Positions 1 to 7,412 of a stretch of 10,231 nt of DNA are shown piece after piece. The stretch lies in contig CAZWWS010000072.1 of assembly GCA_964637445.1 (NCBI GenBank), forward strand, positions 1 through 10,231, written 5' to 3'. The stretch comes from M3 sp964637445 (lineage in GTDB: Bacteria; Bacteroidota; Bacteroidia; Bacteroidales; Muribaculaceae). A program made the translations under genes and the position numbers. The notes under the pieces are model-generated. The model searched no databases and was not told the DNA's origin. It worked only from the letters and a program-made list of their open reading frames with translations. How positions within the stretch are numbered: the first letter of the stretch is position 1; each line of letters opens with the position of its first letter.

Positions 1-664
1 TCTTAGTAGAAACCTTGGAACCGCCCATGATGGCAGTGAACGGACGCTTGATGTCGCTTAGAATATTGTCGACAGCCTTAACTTCCTTTTCCATAAGGTA
101 TCCGAGCATTTTGTTGTCTGCGTCAAAATAGTCGGCAATTACAGCAGTCGATGCATGCTTGCGGTGTGCAGTACCAAAAGCATCGTTTACGTAGCAGTCA
201 GCATAGCTTGCAAGTGTTTTAGCAAATTCTTTTTGGCTTGCCTTCATTGCTTTTTTTGCTTCCTCGTATGCGGGATCTTCTTTGTCGATACCTACAGGTT
301 TGCCTTCTTCTTCAGGATAGAAACGAAGGTTTTCAAGCAATAGAACTTCACCGGCTTTGAGTGCAGCAGCGTCTTCAGCAGCCTTTGCGCAATCGGGTGC
401 GAATTTTACTTCTGCACCAAGAGCGGTAGCTACAGCATCCTTGATTTGACCAAGAGAGAACTTAGCATTTACCTTCCCTTTGGGTTTACCCATGTGCGAC
501 ATGATGATAAGAGCACCACCATCTGCAAGAATCTTTTTGAGGGTAGGGAGTGCACCACGGATACGGGTGTCATCGGTAATTTTACCATTTTCGTCAAGGG
601 GTACATTGAAGTCTACTCTGACGATTGCCTTTTTGCCGGCAAACTTGTAACTGTCAATATTCAT
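1..664 (-). CDS. pgk: Phosphoglycerate kinase, N-terminal half (runs off the left edge)
   Basis: Glycolytic enzyme that moves a phosphate from 1,3-bisphosphoglycerate to ADP, giving ATP and 3-phosphoglycerate in the cytoplasm. Reading the minus strand from the ATG at 662-664 gives 221 complete codons with no stop. Visible family motifs are VRVDFNVPL (residues 15-23), SHMGKPKG (56-63), LLLENLRFY (108-116), NDAFGTAHRKHAST (160-173) and the hinge-proximal GGSKVSTK (214-221). These cover the substrate-binding N-terminal domain; bacterial PGKs are about 390-420 residues, so roughly half is present and the nucleotide-binding domain lies outside. A lysine- and glutamate-rich stretch around residues 118-148 looks like a lineage-specific loop. 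The gene follows pyrF on the same strand after 94 bp, room enough for its own promoter. The identification is very secure; nothing suggests damage. Confidence 0.96.
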   Translation of the reverse strand, partial: MNIDSYKFAGKKAIVRVDFNVPLDENGKITDDTRIRGALPTLKKILADGGALIIMSHMGKPKGKVNAKFSLGQIKDAVATALGAEVKFAPDCAKAAEDAAALKAGEVLLLENLRFYPEEEGKPVGIDKEDPAYEEAKKAMKASQKEFAKTLASYADCYVNDAFGTAHRKHASTAVIADYFDADNKMLGYLMEKEVKAVDNILSDIKRPFTAIMGGSKVSTK

Positions 665-713
665 TTTTCTAATATTTAATAAAATGTTATACCTTAGTTT
701 ACTTGTAACTTGC

Positions 714-731
714 AATTTGTATGCAAATTTA
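714..731 (-). promoter_or_regulatory. Candidate pgk promoter -7 box overlapping an inverted repeat
   Basis: On the minus strand 724-731 reads TAAATTTG, a full match to the Bacteroidota -7 box TAnnTTTG, about 60 bp before the pgk start. It overlaps a perfect inverted repeat, AATTTG-N4-CAAATT (714-729), which could be an operator. No clear -33 TTTG lies 19-21 bp upstream, so the promoter call is tentative. No terminator hairpin was found between pyrF and pgk, so read-through from prfA-pyrF is also possible. Confidence 0.4.
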
Positions 732-758
732 CGCGAAATTTTTCAGATTATATTGATA

Positions 759-1589
759 TTAAATGATTTTTGCATCTTTCAGTAACACCGACATCTCATC
801 ACGCAATTTTTTTGCTTCTTGTCCGGCGACTTCTGCAAAGTCTGTTCCACGCGATGCATATATTATACCGCGCGATGAATTGACAAGCAATCCGCAGTCA
901 GCTGTCATTCCATACTTTGCTACATCTTGCAGGCTACCGCCTTGTGCACCGACTCCGGGTACTAATAGAAAACTATTAGGAGCAACGGCGCGAATGTCTT
1001 TGAACATTTCGCCTTGTGTCGCACCGACCACATACATCATTTCATCTGTTGACGCCCATTTCTGCGATATACAAATCACGCTCTCAAACAATCGATTTCC
1101 ATCTTTGTCTTCAATGAGTTGAAAGTCGTGTGACCCTTTATTGGAGGTCAGTGCAAGCAAAACCACCCACTTTCCTTCATAGCCAAGAAATGGAGTGACG
1201 CTATCTTCGCCCATATATGGAGCTACTGTGACTGCGTCTACATCAAGATGCTCAAAAAAACTGCGAGCGTATAGTTGTGAAGTGTTACCAATGTCGCCAC
1301 GTTTTGCATCTGCAATGATAAATTGGTCGGGATAATTCTCTTTGAGATATTTCACTGTTTTCTCCAATGCAATCCAACCATCGACACCGATGCTTTCATA
1401 GAAAGCCAAATTGGGTTTGTAGGCGACGCAATAAGGTGCAGTGGCATCGATTATTGCTTTATTGAATTTGAATATCGCATCTTCTTCGCCTTGTAGGTGC
1501 TCCGGGATTTTTTTAATGTCGGTATCCAACCCTACGCAAAGAAATGATTCTTTTGCTTTTATGTTATTGATTAGATCAATGCGCTTCAT
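759..1589 (-). CDS. pyrF: Orotidine 5'-phosphate decarboxylase, type 2
   Basis: Cytoplasmic enzyme of the last step of UMP synthesis: decarboxylation of orotidine 5'-monophosphate. The 276-residue length and the motif DAKRGDIGNTSQLYA (residues 94-108) place it in the longer 'type 2' branch of the family rather than the short E. coli-like branch. The catalytic Asp-Lys-Asp set is D94, K96 and D99. PGVGAQGG (211-218) and NSSRGIIYAS (237-246, with R240) are the phosphate-binding loops at the end of the TIM barrel. The ATG at 1587-1589 gives the usual N-terminus (MKRIDLINNI). It starts 23 bp after prfA ends on the same strand, so the two are probably cotranscribed. The sequence looks intact and the identification is very secure. 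Confidence 0.96.
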   Translation of the reverse strand: MKRIDLINNIKAKESFLCVGLDTDIKKIPEHLQGEEDAIFKFNKAIIDATAPYCVAYKPNLAFYESIGVDGWIALEKTVKYLKENYPDQFIIADAKRGDIGNTSQLYARSFFEHLDVDAVTVAPYMGEDSVTPFLGYEGKWVVLLALTSNKGSHDFQLIEDKDGNRLFESVICISQKWASTDEMMYVVGATQGEMFKDIRAVAPNSFLLVPGVGAQGGSLQDVAKYGMTADCGLLVNSSRGIIYASRGTDFAEVAGQEAKKLRDEMSVLLKDAKII

Positions 1590-1612
1590 ATCATTGTAAT
1601 TTAATTTAGAAT

Positions 1613-2722
1613 TTATAATTCGCTTTCTTTTAGTTTTTCGGCATTTTCTGCGATAATCAATTGGTCAATGCAATCTTGAATATCACCATCTACAAATGCT
1701 TGAAGATTATATATCGTATAGTTGATTCTATGGTCAGTGATACGTCCTTGTGGATAGTTGTATGTGCGTATCTTTGCCGAGCGGTCTCCGGTCGATACCA
1801 TAGTTTTGCGTCTGGATGCAATGTCGTCGATATACTTTTGATGCTCTTTATCATAGATAAACGTACGCAGGCGACTTAACGCTCGCTCTTTGTTCTTGGG
1901 CTGGTCACGTGTTTCAGTACATTCGATAAGTATCTCTTCTGTCTCTCCTGTATTAGGATTTTTCCACATATATCGGAGACGCACACCTGATTCTACCTTG
2001 TTCACGTTCTGACCGCCGGCACCACCGGAACGGAAGGTATCCCATTTTATTTCACCTTCATTGATTTCCACGTCAAATTCTTCGGCTTCGGGTAATACGG
2101 CTACTGTTGCAGCTGACGTGTGTACTCGACCTTGCGTTTCGGTGGCGGGTACGCGTTGCACACGATGCACACCACTTTCATATTTAAGGATACCATATAC
2201 TCCCTCGCCTGTTACAGAAAACACGATTTCCTTAAACCCACCGGCAGTTCCTTCGTTGAAACTTGTGACTGAAACGTTCCATCCTTTAGATTCGCAATAT
2301 TTGCTATACATTTTGTATAAGTCACCGGCAAATATTGCGGCTTCGTCGCCACCTGTTCCTCCGCGAATTTCTACGATAGCATTTTTGCCATCTTCGGGAT
2401 CGGCCGGAATGAGCAATAGTTTTATCTCTTCTTCAAGCTGAGGAAGAGCATTTGTCGCAGAATCGAGTTCTTCTTTTGCCATAGCACGCATCTCGTCATC
2501 AGACTCTTCGTCTAAGATCTCACGTGCTTCTTTGATATTGCTAAGCAAATTTCGATACGATCGTGTGGCTTGAGTTAACTTTTCAAGGTCTTTATATTCC
2601 TTGGTCAAACGCACATAGCGCTTCATATCCGAAATGACTGAAGGGTCTGTAATCAATGTGCTCACTTCCTCAAAGCGAGCTTCTATACCATCTAATCTTG
2701 ATAGAAGGGAGGTATCTGACAT
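1613..2722 (-). CDS. prfA: Peptide chain release factor 1
   Basis: Recognises UAA and UAG stop codons in the ribosomal A site and triggers hydrolysis of the finished peptide from P-site tRNA. At 369 residues it has normal RF1 length. A charged, helical N-terminal domain (about 1-105) is followed by the tripeptide anticodon PAT (192-194) inside HRVQRVPATETQGRVHTS; this marks RF1, since RF2 carries SPF here. The peptidyl-hydrolysis motif GGQ is at 236-238 (RSGGAGGQNVNK). After it comes a short extension (about 250-265, YMWKNPNTGETEE) relative to E. coli RF1, probably usual for this phylum. The ATG at 2720-2722 gives MSDTSLLSRL. It is the first gene of a probable prfA-pyrF unit, divergent from menD. 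The methyltransferase gene prmC, a frequent neighbour of prfA elsewhere, is not adjacent on its downstream side. Confidence 0.97.
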   Translation of the reverse strand: MSDTSLLSRLDGIEARFEEVSTLITDPSVISDMKRYVRLTKEYKDLEKLTQATRSYRNLLSNIKEAREILDEESDDEMRAMAKEELDSATNALPQLEEEIKLLLIPADPEDGKNAIVEIRGGTGGDEAAIFAGDLYKMYSKYCESKGWNVSVTSFNEGTAGGFKEIVFSVTGEGVYGILKYESGVHRVQRVPATETQGRVHTSAATVAVLPEAEEFDVEINEGEIKWDTFRSGGAGGQNVNKVESGVRLRYMWKNPNTGETEEILIECTETRDQPKNKERALSRLRTFIYDKEHQKYIDDIASRRKTMVSTGDRSAKIRTYNYPQGRITDHRINYTIYNLQAFVDGDIQDCIDQLIIAENAEKLKESEL

Positions 2723-2753
2723 ATAAATTTCGTTTGGTTTGATAATTATACCG

Positions 2754-2784
2754 CGAATTTACAACTATTTTCCGACATCTTAAA
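2754..2784 (-). promoter_or_regulatory. Candidate promoter for prfA-pyrF
   Basis: On the minus strand, TAAATTCG (2754-2761) matches the -7 box TAnnTTTG at all but one defined base, and TTTA (2781-2784) sits 19 bp upstream where TTTG would be expected. This leaves an untranslated leader of about 25 nt before the prfA ATG. It is the best candidate in the prfA-menD gap on this strand, but both elements are imperfect. Confidence 0.35.
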
Positions 2785-2844
2785 AACTTTGTAGAGCAAA
2801 TGAATTTTCATCGACATTTTTCAAATCTTTTTATCATAACAAAA

Positions 2845-2874
2845 TTCGGGTTACGGCAAAAATGCCTATATTTG
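2845..2874 (+). promoter_or_regulatory. Promoter of the menDBCE operon
   Basis: TATATTTG (2867-2874) is a full match to the Bacteroidota -7 box TAnnTTTG. TTCG (2845-2848) lies 18 bp upstream and is a one-mismatch, slightly close version of the -33 box. Transcription should begin around 2879-2882. The box lies downstream of the most upstream possible ATG of menD (2862), which argues that this ATG is not used. The leader to the next in-frame ATG (2886) would be only a few nucleotides. Confidence 0.6.
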
Positions 2875-2885
2875 TACTTTGTATT

Positions 2886-4580
2886 ATGGAAATGGTATCA
2901 ACAGATAAAGAGTCTTGTCAAATATTGGTCCGATTGCTTTACGAGCACGGGGTGCGTCATGTCGTTGTATCGCCCGGTTCGCGTAATGCACCTATAGTTG
3001 TTGCTTTGGCTGCCAACAAAGATATAAAAAAAACTGTGGTAGTAGATGAACGTAGTGCCGGATTCATCGCACTTGGCATTGCTTCAATTACTAATATGCC
3101 TGTTGCGGTAGTTTGCACGTCGGGAACGGCTGTCCTTAATTACGCTCCGTCCGTTGCGGAGGCTTATTATCGAAAAATGCCTATTATTGTGATTTCAGCC
3201 GACCGCCCGATAGAGTGGATCGATCAAGATGATAGTCAGACATTGCGACAATATGAAGCATTATCCCACTATGTAAAGAAAAGCTATAATATTCCATCGC
3301 GATGTAATGATGATACATCTCGATGGTATGTAAATAGAATAGTCAACGATGCATTGTTGACTGTGAACTCGCACAGAAAGGCTCCGGTGCATATAAACAT
3401 TCAGCTTGACGAACCATTAGGCAATAAAATAAGTCAAATAGACACTCCTATCAGAGTGATTAATCGAGTGTCATCTAACACACAATTGTCCTCCGTGCAG
3501 TTAGCCGAATTGAGTAGTCGTATAGCAAACGCATCAAAAGTCCTTATTGTTGCCGGTTTTTACGCCCCAAATGAGCAATTAAATCAATCGTTGATTCGTA
3601 TCGCCGACAATCTTAATGTGGTAGTGATGTGTGAAAGTATATCAAATCTTCATTCATCAAAGTTTATATGCACTATCGACCGCACGTTGAGCATTTTGGG
3701 TGATGATGCAAAACAGCAATTGTGCCCAAATATCGTTATTACATTCGGTGGCGCAATAGTTTCGCGATTTGTAAAGCAATATCTTCGTCGTCAGCCCCAT
3801 ATCGAACATTGGCACGTAGGCATTACCGATACGACTATCGATTGTTTTCAATCGTTATCCTTACGCATCGATATTGAACCGGAGGATTTCTTTCCTCAGT
3901 TAGCGGCTCAATCTATCGGATGCACCTCTGATTATTATGCCGAGTGGCATAATGTAGCAAAAGAAGCAGAGCTATCTCACTGGGAATATATCCGGCAAAT
4001 TGGGTGGAGTGACCTAAAAGCTTTCTCTATCTTGATGGATCGGATTCCGTCGACATGGAATCTCCAATTATCAAATGGAACATCAATTCGGTATGCCCAA
4101 TTATTTTCATCCGAATCAGTAGGACGAAGCGATTGCAATCGTGGAGTTAGTGGAATTGATGGCTGCACATCCACAGCAATTGGAGCATCGATGGGTTATA
4201 ACGATGTGACGTTGCTGATTACCGGAGATATGAGTGCTCAGTACGACATTGGGGCATTGGCTTGCTCGTCAATTCCGAATCGATTCAAAATGATTGTTTT
4301 GTGTAATGGTGGCGGTGGAATTTTCCGCTTTATAAATAGTACATCTCAATTATCAGAACTTGACGAATATTTTGCCGTGGCAAGTGATATTCCTCTAAGG
4401 CAGTTGGCCGATGGCTACAATATGTCATTTTACGAAGCCAATAATGTAAATGAATTATTTGAAGTACTGCCTTCATTTATGCAAGATTCCGAGCGGCCTT
4501 CAATATTAGCGATTAATACACCTCCACTTTATAGCGCTGAGGTGCTAAAAAAATATTTTACTCGACATATCAAAAACTAA
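2886..4580 (+). CDS. menD: 2-succinyl-5-enolpyruvyl-6-hydroxy-3-cyclohexene-1-carboxylate synthase
   Basis: Thiamine-diphosphate enzyme that adds the succinic semialdehyde unit of 2-oxoglutarate to isochorismate, the first committed step of menaquinone synthesis. The 564 residues have the three-domain plan of the family. The N-terminal PYR domain shows VVVSPGSRNAPI (26-37) and DERSAGFIALGIA (54-66), in which E55 is the cofactor-activating glutamate. SGTAVLNYAPSVAEAYY follows (79-95). The C-terminal PP domain carries NRGVSGIDGCTSTAIG (418-433) and the Mg/ThDP motif GDMSAQYD (447-454) to N474 in CNGGGGIF. An in-frame ATG at 2862 would add eight residues (MPIFVLCI), but it lies upstream of the -7 box, so 2886 was chosen; 2892 (MVSTDKES) is also possible. 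First gene of the men operon; menB follows after 5 bp. Confidence 0.95.
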   Translation: MEMVSTDKESCQILVRLLYEHGVRHVVVSPGSRNAPIVVALAANKDIKKTVVVDERSAGFIALGIASITNMPVAVVCTSGTAVLNYAPSVAEAYYRKMPIIVISADRPIEWIDQDDSQTLRQYEALSHYVKKSYNIPSRCNDDTSRWYVNRIVNDALLTVNSHRKAPVHINIQLDEPLGNKISQIDTPIRVINRVSSNTQLSSVQLAELSSRIANASKVLIVAGFYAPNEQLNQSLIRIADNLNVVVMCESISNLHSSKFICTIDRTLSILGDDAKQQLCPNIVITFGGAIVSRFVKQYLRRQPHIEHWHVGITDTTIDCFQSLSLRIDIEPEDFFPQLAAQSIGCTSDYYAEWHNVAKEAELSHWEYIRQIGWSDLKAFSILMDRIPSTWNLQLSNGTSIRYAQLFSSESVGRSDCNRGVSGIDGCTSTAIGASMGYNDVTLLITGDMSAQYDIGALACSSIPNRFKMIVLCNGGGGIFRFINSTSQLSELDEYFAVASDIPLRQLADGYNMSFYEANNVNELFEVLPSFMQDSERPSILAINTPPLYSAEVLKKYFTRHIKN

Positions 4581-4585
4581 TATAT

Positions 4586-5410
4586 ATGAGCAAAAGAGAA
4601 TGGCAAACAATAAAGGAGTATGAAGACATATTGTTTGAATACTACAATGGTATAGCAAAAATTACTATAAATCGTCCTCACGTGTATAATGCATTTCGCC
4701 CGCAAACAAATAGAGAGATGCTTGACGCGATGTCGATCTGTCGTGAACGAAATGATATTGGCGTAATCATTCTTACCGGAGCCGGTGATAAAGCATTTTG
4801 TTCTGGTGGCGACCAGAAAGTGAAAGGTATCGGTGGATATATCGATGAGAATGGTGTGCCTCGTTTGAATGTGCTTGACCTTCACAAGGCTATCCGATCT
4901 ATCCCTAAGCCTGTTATAGCCATGGTAAATGGATATGCCATTGGTGGTGGACATGTGTTGCACGTGGTTTGCGATCTTACTATTGCATCAGATAATGCAC
5001 GTTTCGGTCAGACAGGTCCTAAGGTAGGTAGCTTTGACGCCGGTTTCGGTTCTTCTTATTTGGCACGTTGTGTAGGTCAGAAAAAAGTTCGAGAGATATG
5101 GTTCCTGTGTCGTCAATATACTGCCGAGGAAGCCGAACGAATGGGCATGGTAAATAAGGTTGTTCCATTCGACCGATTGGAAGATGAAACCGTCGAATGG
5201 TGTGAAACAATCTTACAACGTAGTCCAATGGCTATCCGAATGATTAAGCGCGCACTCAATGCCGAACTCGATGGACAGCGTGGTCTGATGGAATTTGCTG
5301 GTGACGCCACATTGATGTATTATCTGATGGAAGAGGCTCAAGAAGGCAAAAATGCTTTCTTGGAAAAACGGACTCCCGACTTTGGGAAATTCCCTAAATT
5401 CCCGGGATAA
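4586..5410 (+). CDS. menB: 1,4-dihydroxy-2-naphthoyl-CoA synthase, type I
   Basis: Crotonase-fold enzyme that closes the second ring of the naphthoquinone by an internal Claisen condensation of o-succinylbenzoyl-CoA. The 274 residues align almost throughout with E. coli MenB as remembered. FCSGGDQKVKG (71-81) and YAIGGGH (117-123) form the CoA site and oxyanion hole. GQTGPKVGSFDAGFGSSYLAR (141-161) contains catalytic D151. REIWFLCRQY (169-178) and the C-terminal EEAQEGKNAF and KRTPDFGKF segments are also typical. G144, in QTG, replaces the aspartate of type II enzymes, so this protein should need bicarbonate as catalytic base, with W172 helping to bind it. SFDGG of most homologues reads SFDAG here. 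The gene is 5 bp after menD, and its stop shares one A with the menC start (TAATG), implying coupled translation. Confidence 0.97.
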   Translation: MSKREWQTIKEYEDILFEYYNGIAKITINRPHVYNAFRPQTNREMLDAMSICRERNDIGVIILTGAGDKAFCSGGDQKVKGIGGYIDENGVPRLNVLDLHKAIRSIPKPVIAMVNGYAIGGGHVLHVVCDLTIASDNARFGQTGPKVGSFDAGFGSSYLARCVGQKKVREIWFLCRQYTAEEAERMGMVNKVVPFDRLEDETVEWCETILQRSPMAIRMIKRALNAELDGQRGLMEFAGDATLMYYLMEEAQEGKNAFLEKRTPDFGKFPKFPG

Positions 5411-6459
5411 TGAGAGCAAGTTATTGCCGATACATTCTAAAGTTCAAAGCACCGGCTACAACCTCTCGCGAGGTTATGACAACAAAAGAAACCTATTTTA
5501 TCAAATTGTGGAACGACGCAGACCCCACAATTTATGGAATAGGGGAGTGTGCCTTATTTCGGGGGCTGAGTGCTGATGATACTCCCGAATATGAAAATAC
5601 CCTTGCTCAATTGTGCTGTAATATTTCAAATGGCGCAGCCACTGATTTAACCAACTATAGCTCGATAAAATTCGGACTTGAAACAGCTCTTTTTGACTTA
5701 AAAAATGGCGGGATTCGTCGGATATTTGCCACGGATTGGTCTGATGGTAATAGCGAAATCGCTATTAATGGGCTGGTCTGGATGGGGAATAAAGATGAGA
5801 TGTATCTCCGCATCAAAGAAAAATTATCGGTGGGTTTCAGATGTATAAAGCTGAAAATTGGTGGTATAAACTTTGACCAGGAATTAGACTTGCTTAAATA
5901 CATACGCTCTAAATTTTCTGCCAGTGACCTCGAAATTCGTTTGGATGCCAACGGAGCGTTTGCACCCGACAATGCTTTAGAGCGGTTGTCGCTGTTGTCG
6001 CAATATACCATTCACTCCATTGAGCAACCAATAAAGCCGGCTCAGTGGGATGCGATGCGTCGCTTGTGCCGATTAAGTCCGATTCCGATTGCTATTGATG
6101 AAGAATTGATTGGACTTAACACTGATGCCGACCAAGTGCAAATGCTCGATGCGATAATGCCTCATTATATTATACTAAAACCGGCTTTGTGTGGCGGACT
6201 TTCGGGGGCTGATAGGTGGATTGCATTGGCTGAAGCGCGCAATATCGGGTGGTGGGCTACATCAGCTTTGGAGTCGAATATCGGTCTTAATGCCATCGCT
6301 CAATGGGTGTCGACTTATCAATCTGAAATCCCACAAGGGTTGGGAACGGGAGCACTTTACACCAACAACATTCCATCGCCTTTGGTGCAAGAACGCGACA
6401 TACTTCGATATAACAGCCTATCCGGATGGGACATCCCTGAATTAAATTGGGCAATATGA
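5410..6459 (+). CDS. menC: o-Succinylbenzoate synthase
   Basis: Enolase-superfamily enzyme that dehydrates SHCHC to o-succinylbenzoate using Mg2+. In the 349-residue product the barrel carries the expected active-site set: the KxK motif K147-L-K149 (general acid/base on K149), metal ligands D179 (in DAN, 179-181), E205 (SIEQP) and D230 (AIDEE), and the opposite lysine K257 (ILKPAL). The N-terminal capping domain includes LKFKAPATTSR (10-20) and GIGECALF (43-50), which support the ATG at 5410 as the true start. That ATG overlaps the menB stop as TAATG. The gene ends in an ATGA overlap with menE. Promiscuous members of this superfamily can be N-acylamino-acid racemases or dipeptide epimerases, but the operon context leaves little doubt here. 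Confidence 0.95.
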   Translation: MRASYCRYILKFKAPATTSREVMTTKETYFIKLWNDADPTIYGIGECALFRGLSADDTPEYENTLAQLCCNISNGAATDLTNYSSIKFGLETALFDLKNGGIRRIFATDWSDGNSEIAINGLVWMGNKDEMYLRIKEKLSVGFRCIKLKIGGINFDQELDLLKYIRSKFSASDLEIRLDANGAFAPDNALERLSLLSQYTIHSIEQPIKPAQWDAMRRLCRLSPIPIAIDEELIGLNTDADQVQMLDAIMPHYIILKPALCGGLSGADRWIALAEARNIGWWATSALESNIGLNAIAQWVSTYQSEIPQGLGTGALYTNNIPSPLVQERDILRYNSLSGWDIPELNWAI

Positions 6460-7412
6460 TATATGGAGCCGATCATATAGCTGAAGATTTTATTGCACGG
6501 TGGCACTCAGCGTCGCCGACAATTGAGGCACATACATCCGGCTCTACCGGTCAACCAAAACTAATCTTATTGCCCAAATCAGATATGACGCTGTCGGCAA
6601 AAGCCACTTGCGAGTTTTTTGCTATTGGTAAAAAATCCACCTTGCTGATGCCCCTATCTGCCGGATATATTGCCGGAAAAATGATGATAGTTCGTTCCAT
6701 CATCTCAGGCGCCGATTTATGGATAGAGTCTCCGAGTAACCGGCCGATAAAAAGGGATTATGGAATGATTGATCTTCTGCCACTCGTTCCATCGCAAACG
6801 CAGTGGATTGTCGATAATTCTCGGTTGTCACTATCTATTAAAAATATCATAGTCGGAGGAGGCGCGTTAAGTCCGCGGCAAGAGGAGGCCTTGTCAAAGT
6901 TGCCATGTAACGTTTATGCTACCTACGGCATGACTGAAACCTGCTCACACGTTGCTTTACGCTGTATTACAAACGGGGAAAATTTCTATACCGCCTTGCC
7001 CGACATCTCATTTGACGTCGACGATAGAGGCTGCCTTATTATTATAGCCCCGAAATATTCGTTTAAGCGGCTTACTACCAACGATATTGTCGATCTTACA
7101 AGTTCTACAAAGTTTATCTGGCGCGGTCGGTATGATAACGTGATTAATTCCGGTGGAATAAAAATATTTCCGGAGGAGTTGGAAAAGAAAATAGCATCAA
7201 TCATCAATGTTCCATTTTACGTCGTTGGACGCCACAGCGACAAGTGGGGTTGCGAGGTAGTGCTATATATCGAATCCACTGATTATCCGACCTCTGCATT
7301 GTTGGAGCGATTGCGCACTATTTTACCCCCATATAGTCTCCCGAAGAAGATATTACTTAAATCTGAATTTCAGCGAACAGATTCAGGTAAAATCAAGCGA
7401 GTGCTGTTTTAG
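6456..7412 (+). CDS. menE: o-Succinylbenzoate-CoA ligase, short form
   Basis: Acyl-adenylating (ANL superfamily) enzyme that activates o-succinylbenzoate with ATP and joins it to CoA, giving the MenB substrate. The core motifs are in order: phosphate loop TSGSTGQPK (27-35), YGMTE (157-161), the ribose aspartate in TND (D210), hinge WRGRYDN (222-228), GGIKIFPEELE (233-243) and the C-terminal RTDSGKIKR (307-315) with catalytic K312. Only 26 residues precede the phosphate loop, against about 150 in B. subtilis-type MenE, so most of the N-terminal subdomain is absent; the protein is 318 residues. Short MenE proteins are, as I recall, normal in Bacteroidota. A TTG at 6447 would extend it by three residues, but the ATG at 6456 forms a classic ATGA overlap with the menC stop and is preferred. 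Confidence 0.93.
   Translation: MIYGADHIAEDFIARWHSASPTIEAHTSGSTGQPKLILLPKSDMTLSAKATCEFFAIGKKSTLLMPLSAGYIAGKMMIVRSIISGADLWIESPSNRPIKRDYGMIDLLPLVPSQTQWIVDNSRLSLSIKNIIVGGGALSPRQEEALSKLPCNVYATYGMTETCSHVALRCITNGENFYTALPDISFDVDDRGCLIIIAPKYSFKRLTTNDIVDLTSSTKFIWRGRYDNVINSGGIKIFPEELEKKIASIINVPFYVVGRHSDKWGCEVVLYIESTDYPTSALLERLRTILPPYSLPKKILLKSEFQRTDSGKIKRVLF

Larger units (their letters stand above)
2723..2885. other. Divergent intergenic region prfA / menD
   Basis: AT-rich gap holding the candidate prfA promoter near its left end and the menD promoter near its right end. Between them is a short palindrome, ATGAA-TT-TTCAT (2800-2811), which could be a protein-binding site but may equally be chance in AT-rich DNA. 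No small gene or structured RNA was recognised. There is no trace of menF, which often precedes menD in relatives. Confidence 0.6.

Noticed and set aside
4577..4963. 128-codon minus-strand open frame opposite menB
   Set aside because: Antisense to a highly conserved gene, no recognisable domain; a shadow.
6447..6458. TTG start for menE at 6447, giving 321 residues
   Set aside because: The ATG at 6456 makes the standard 4-base ATGA overlap with menC, and the three extra residues add no family similarity.
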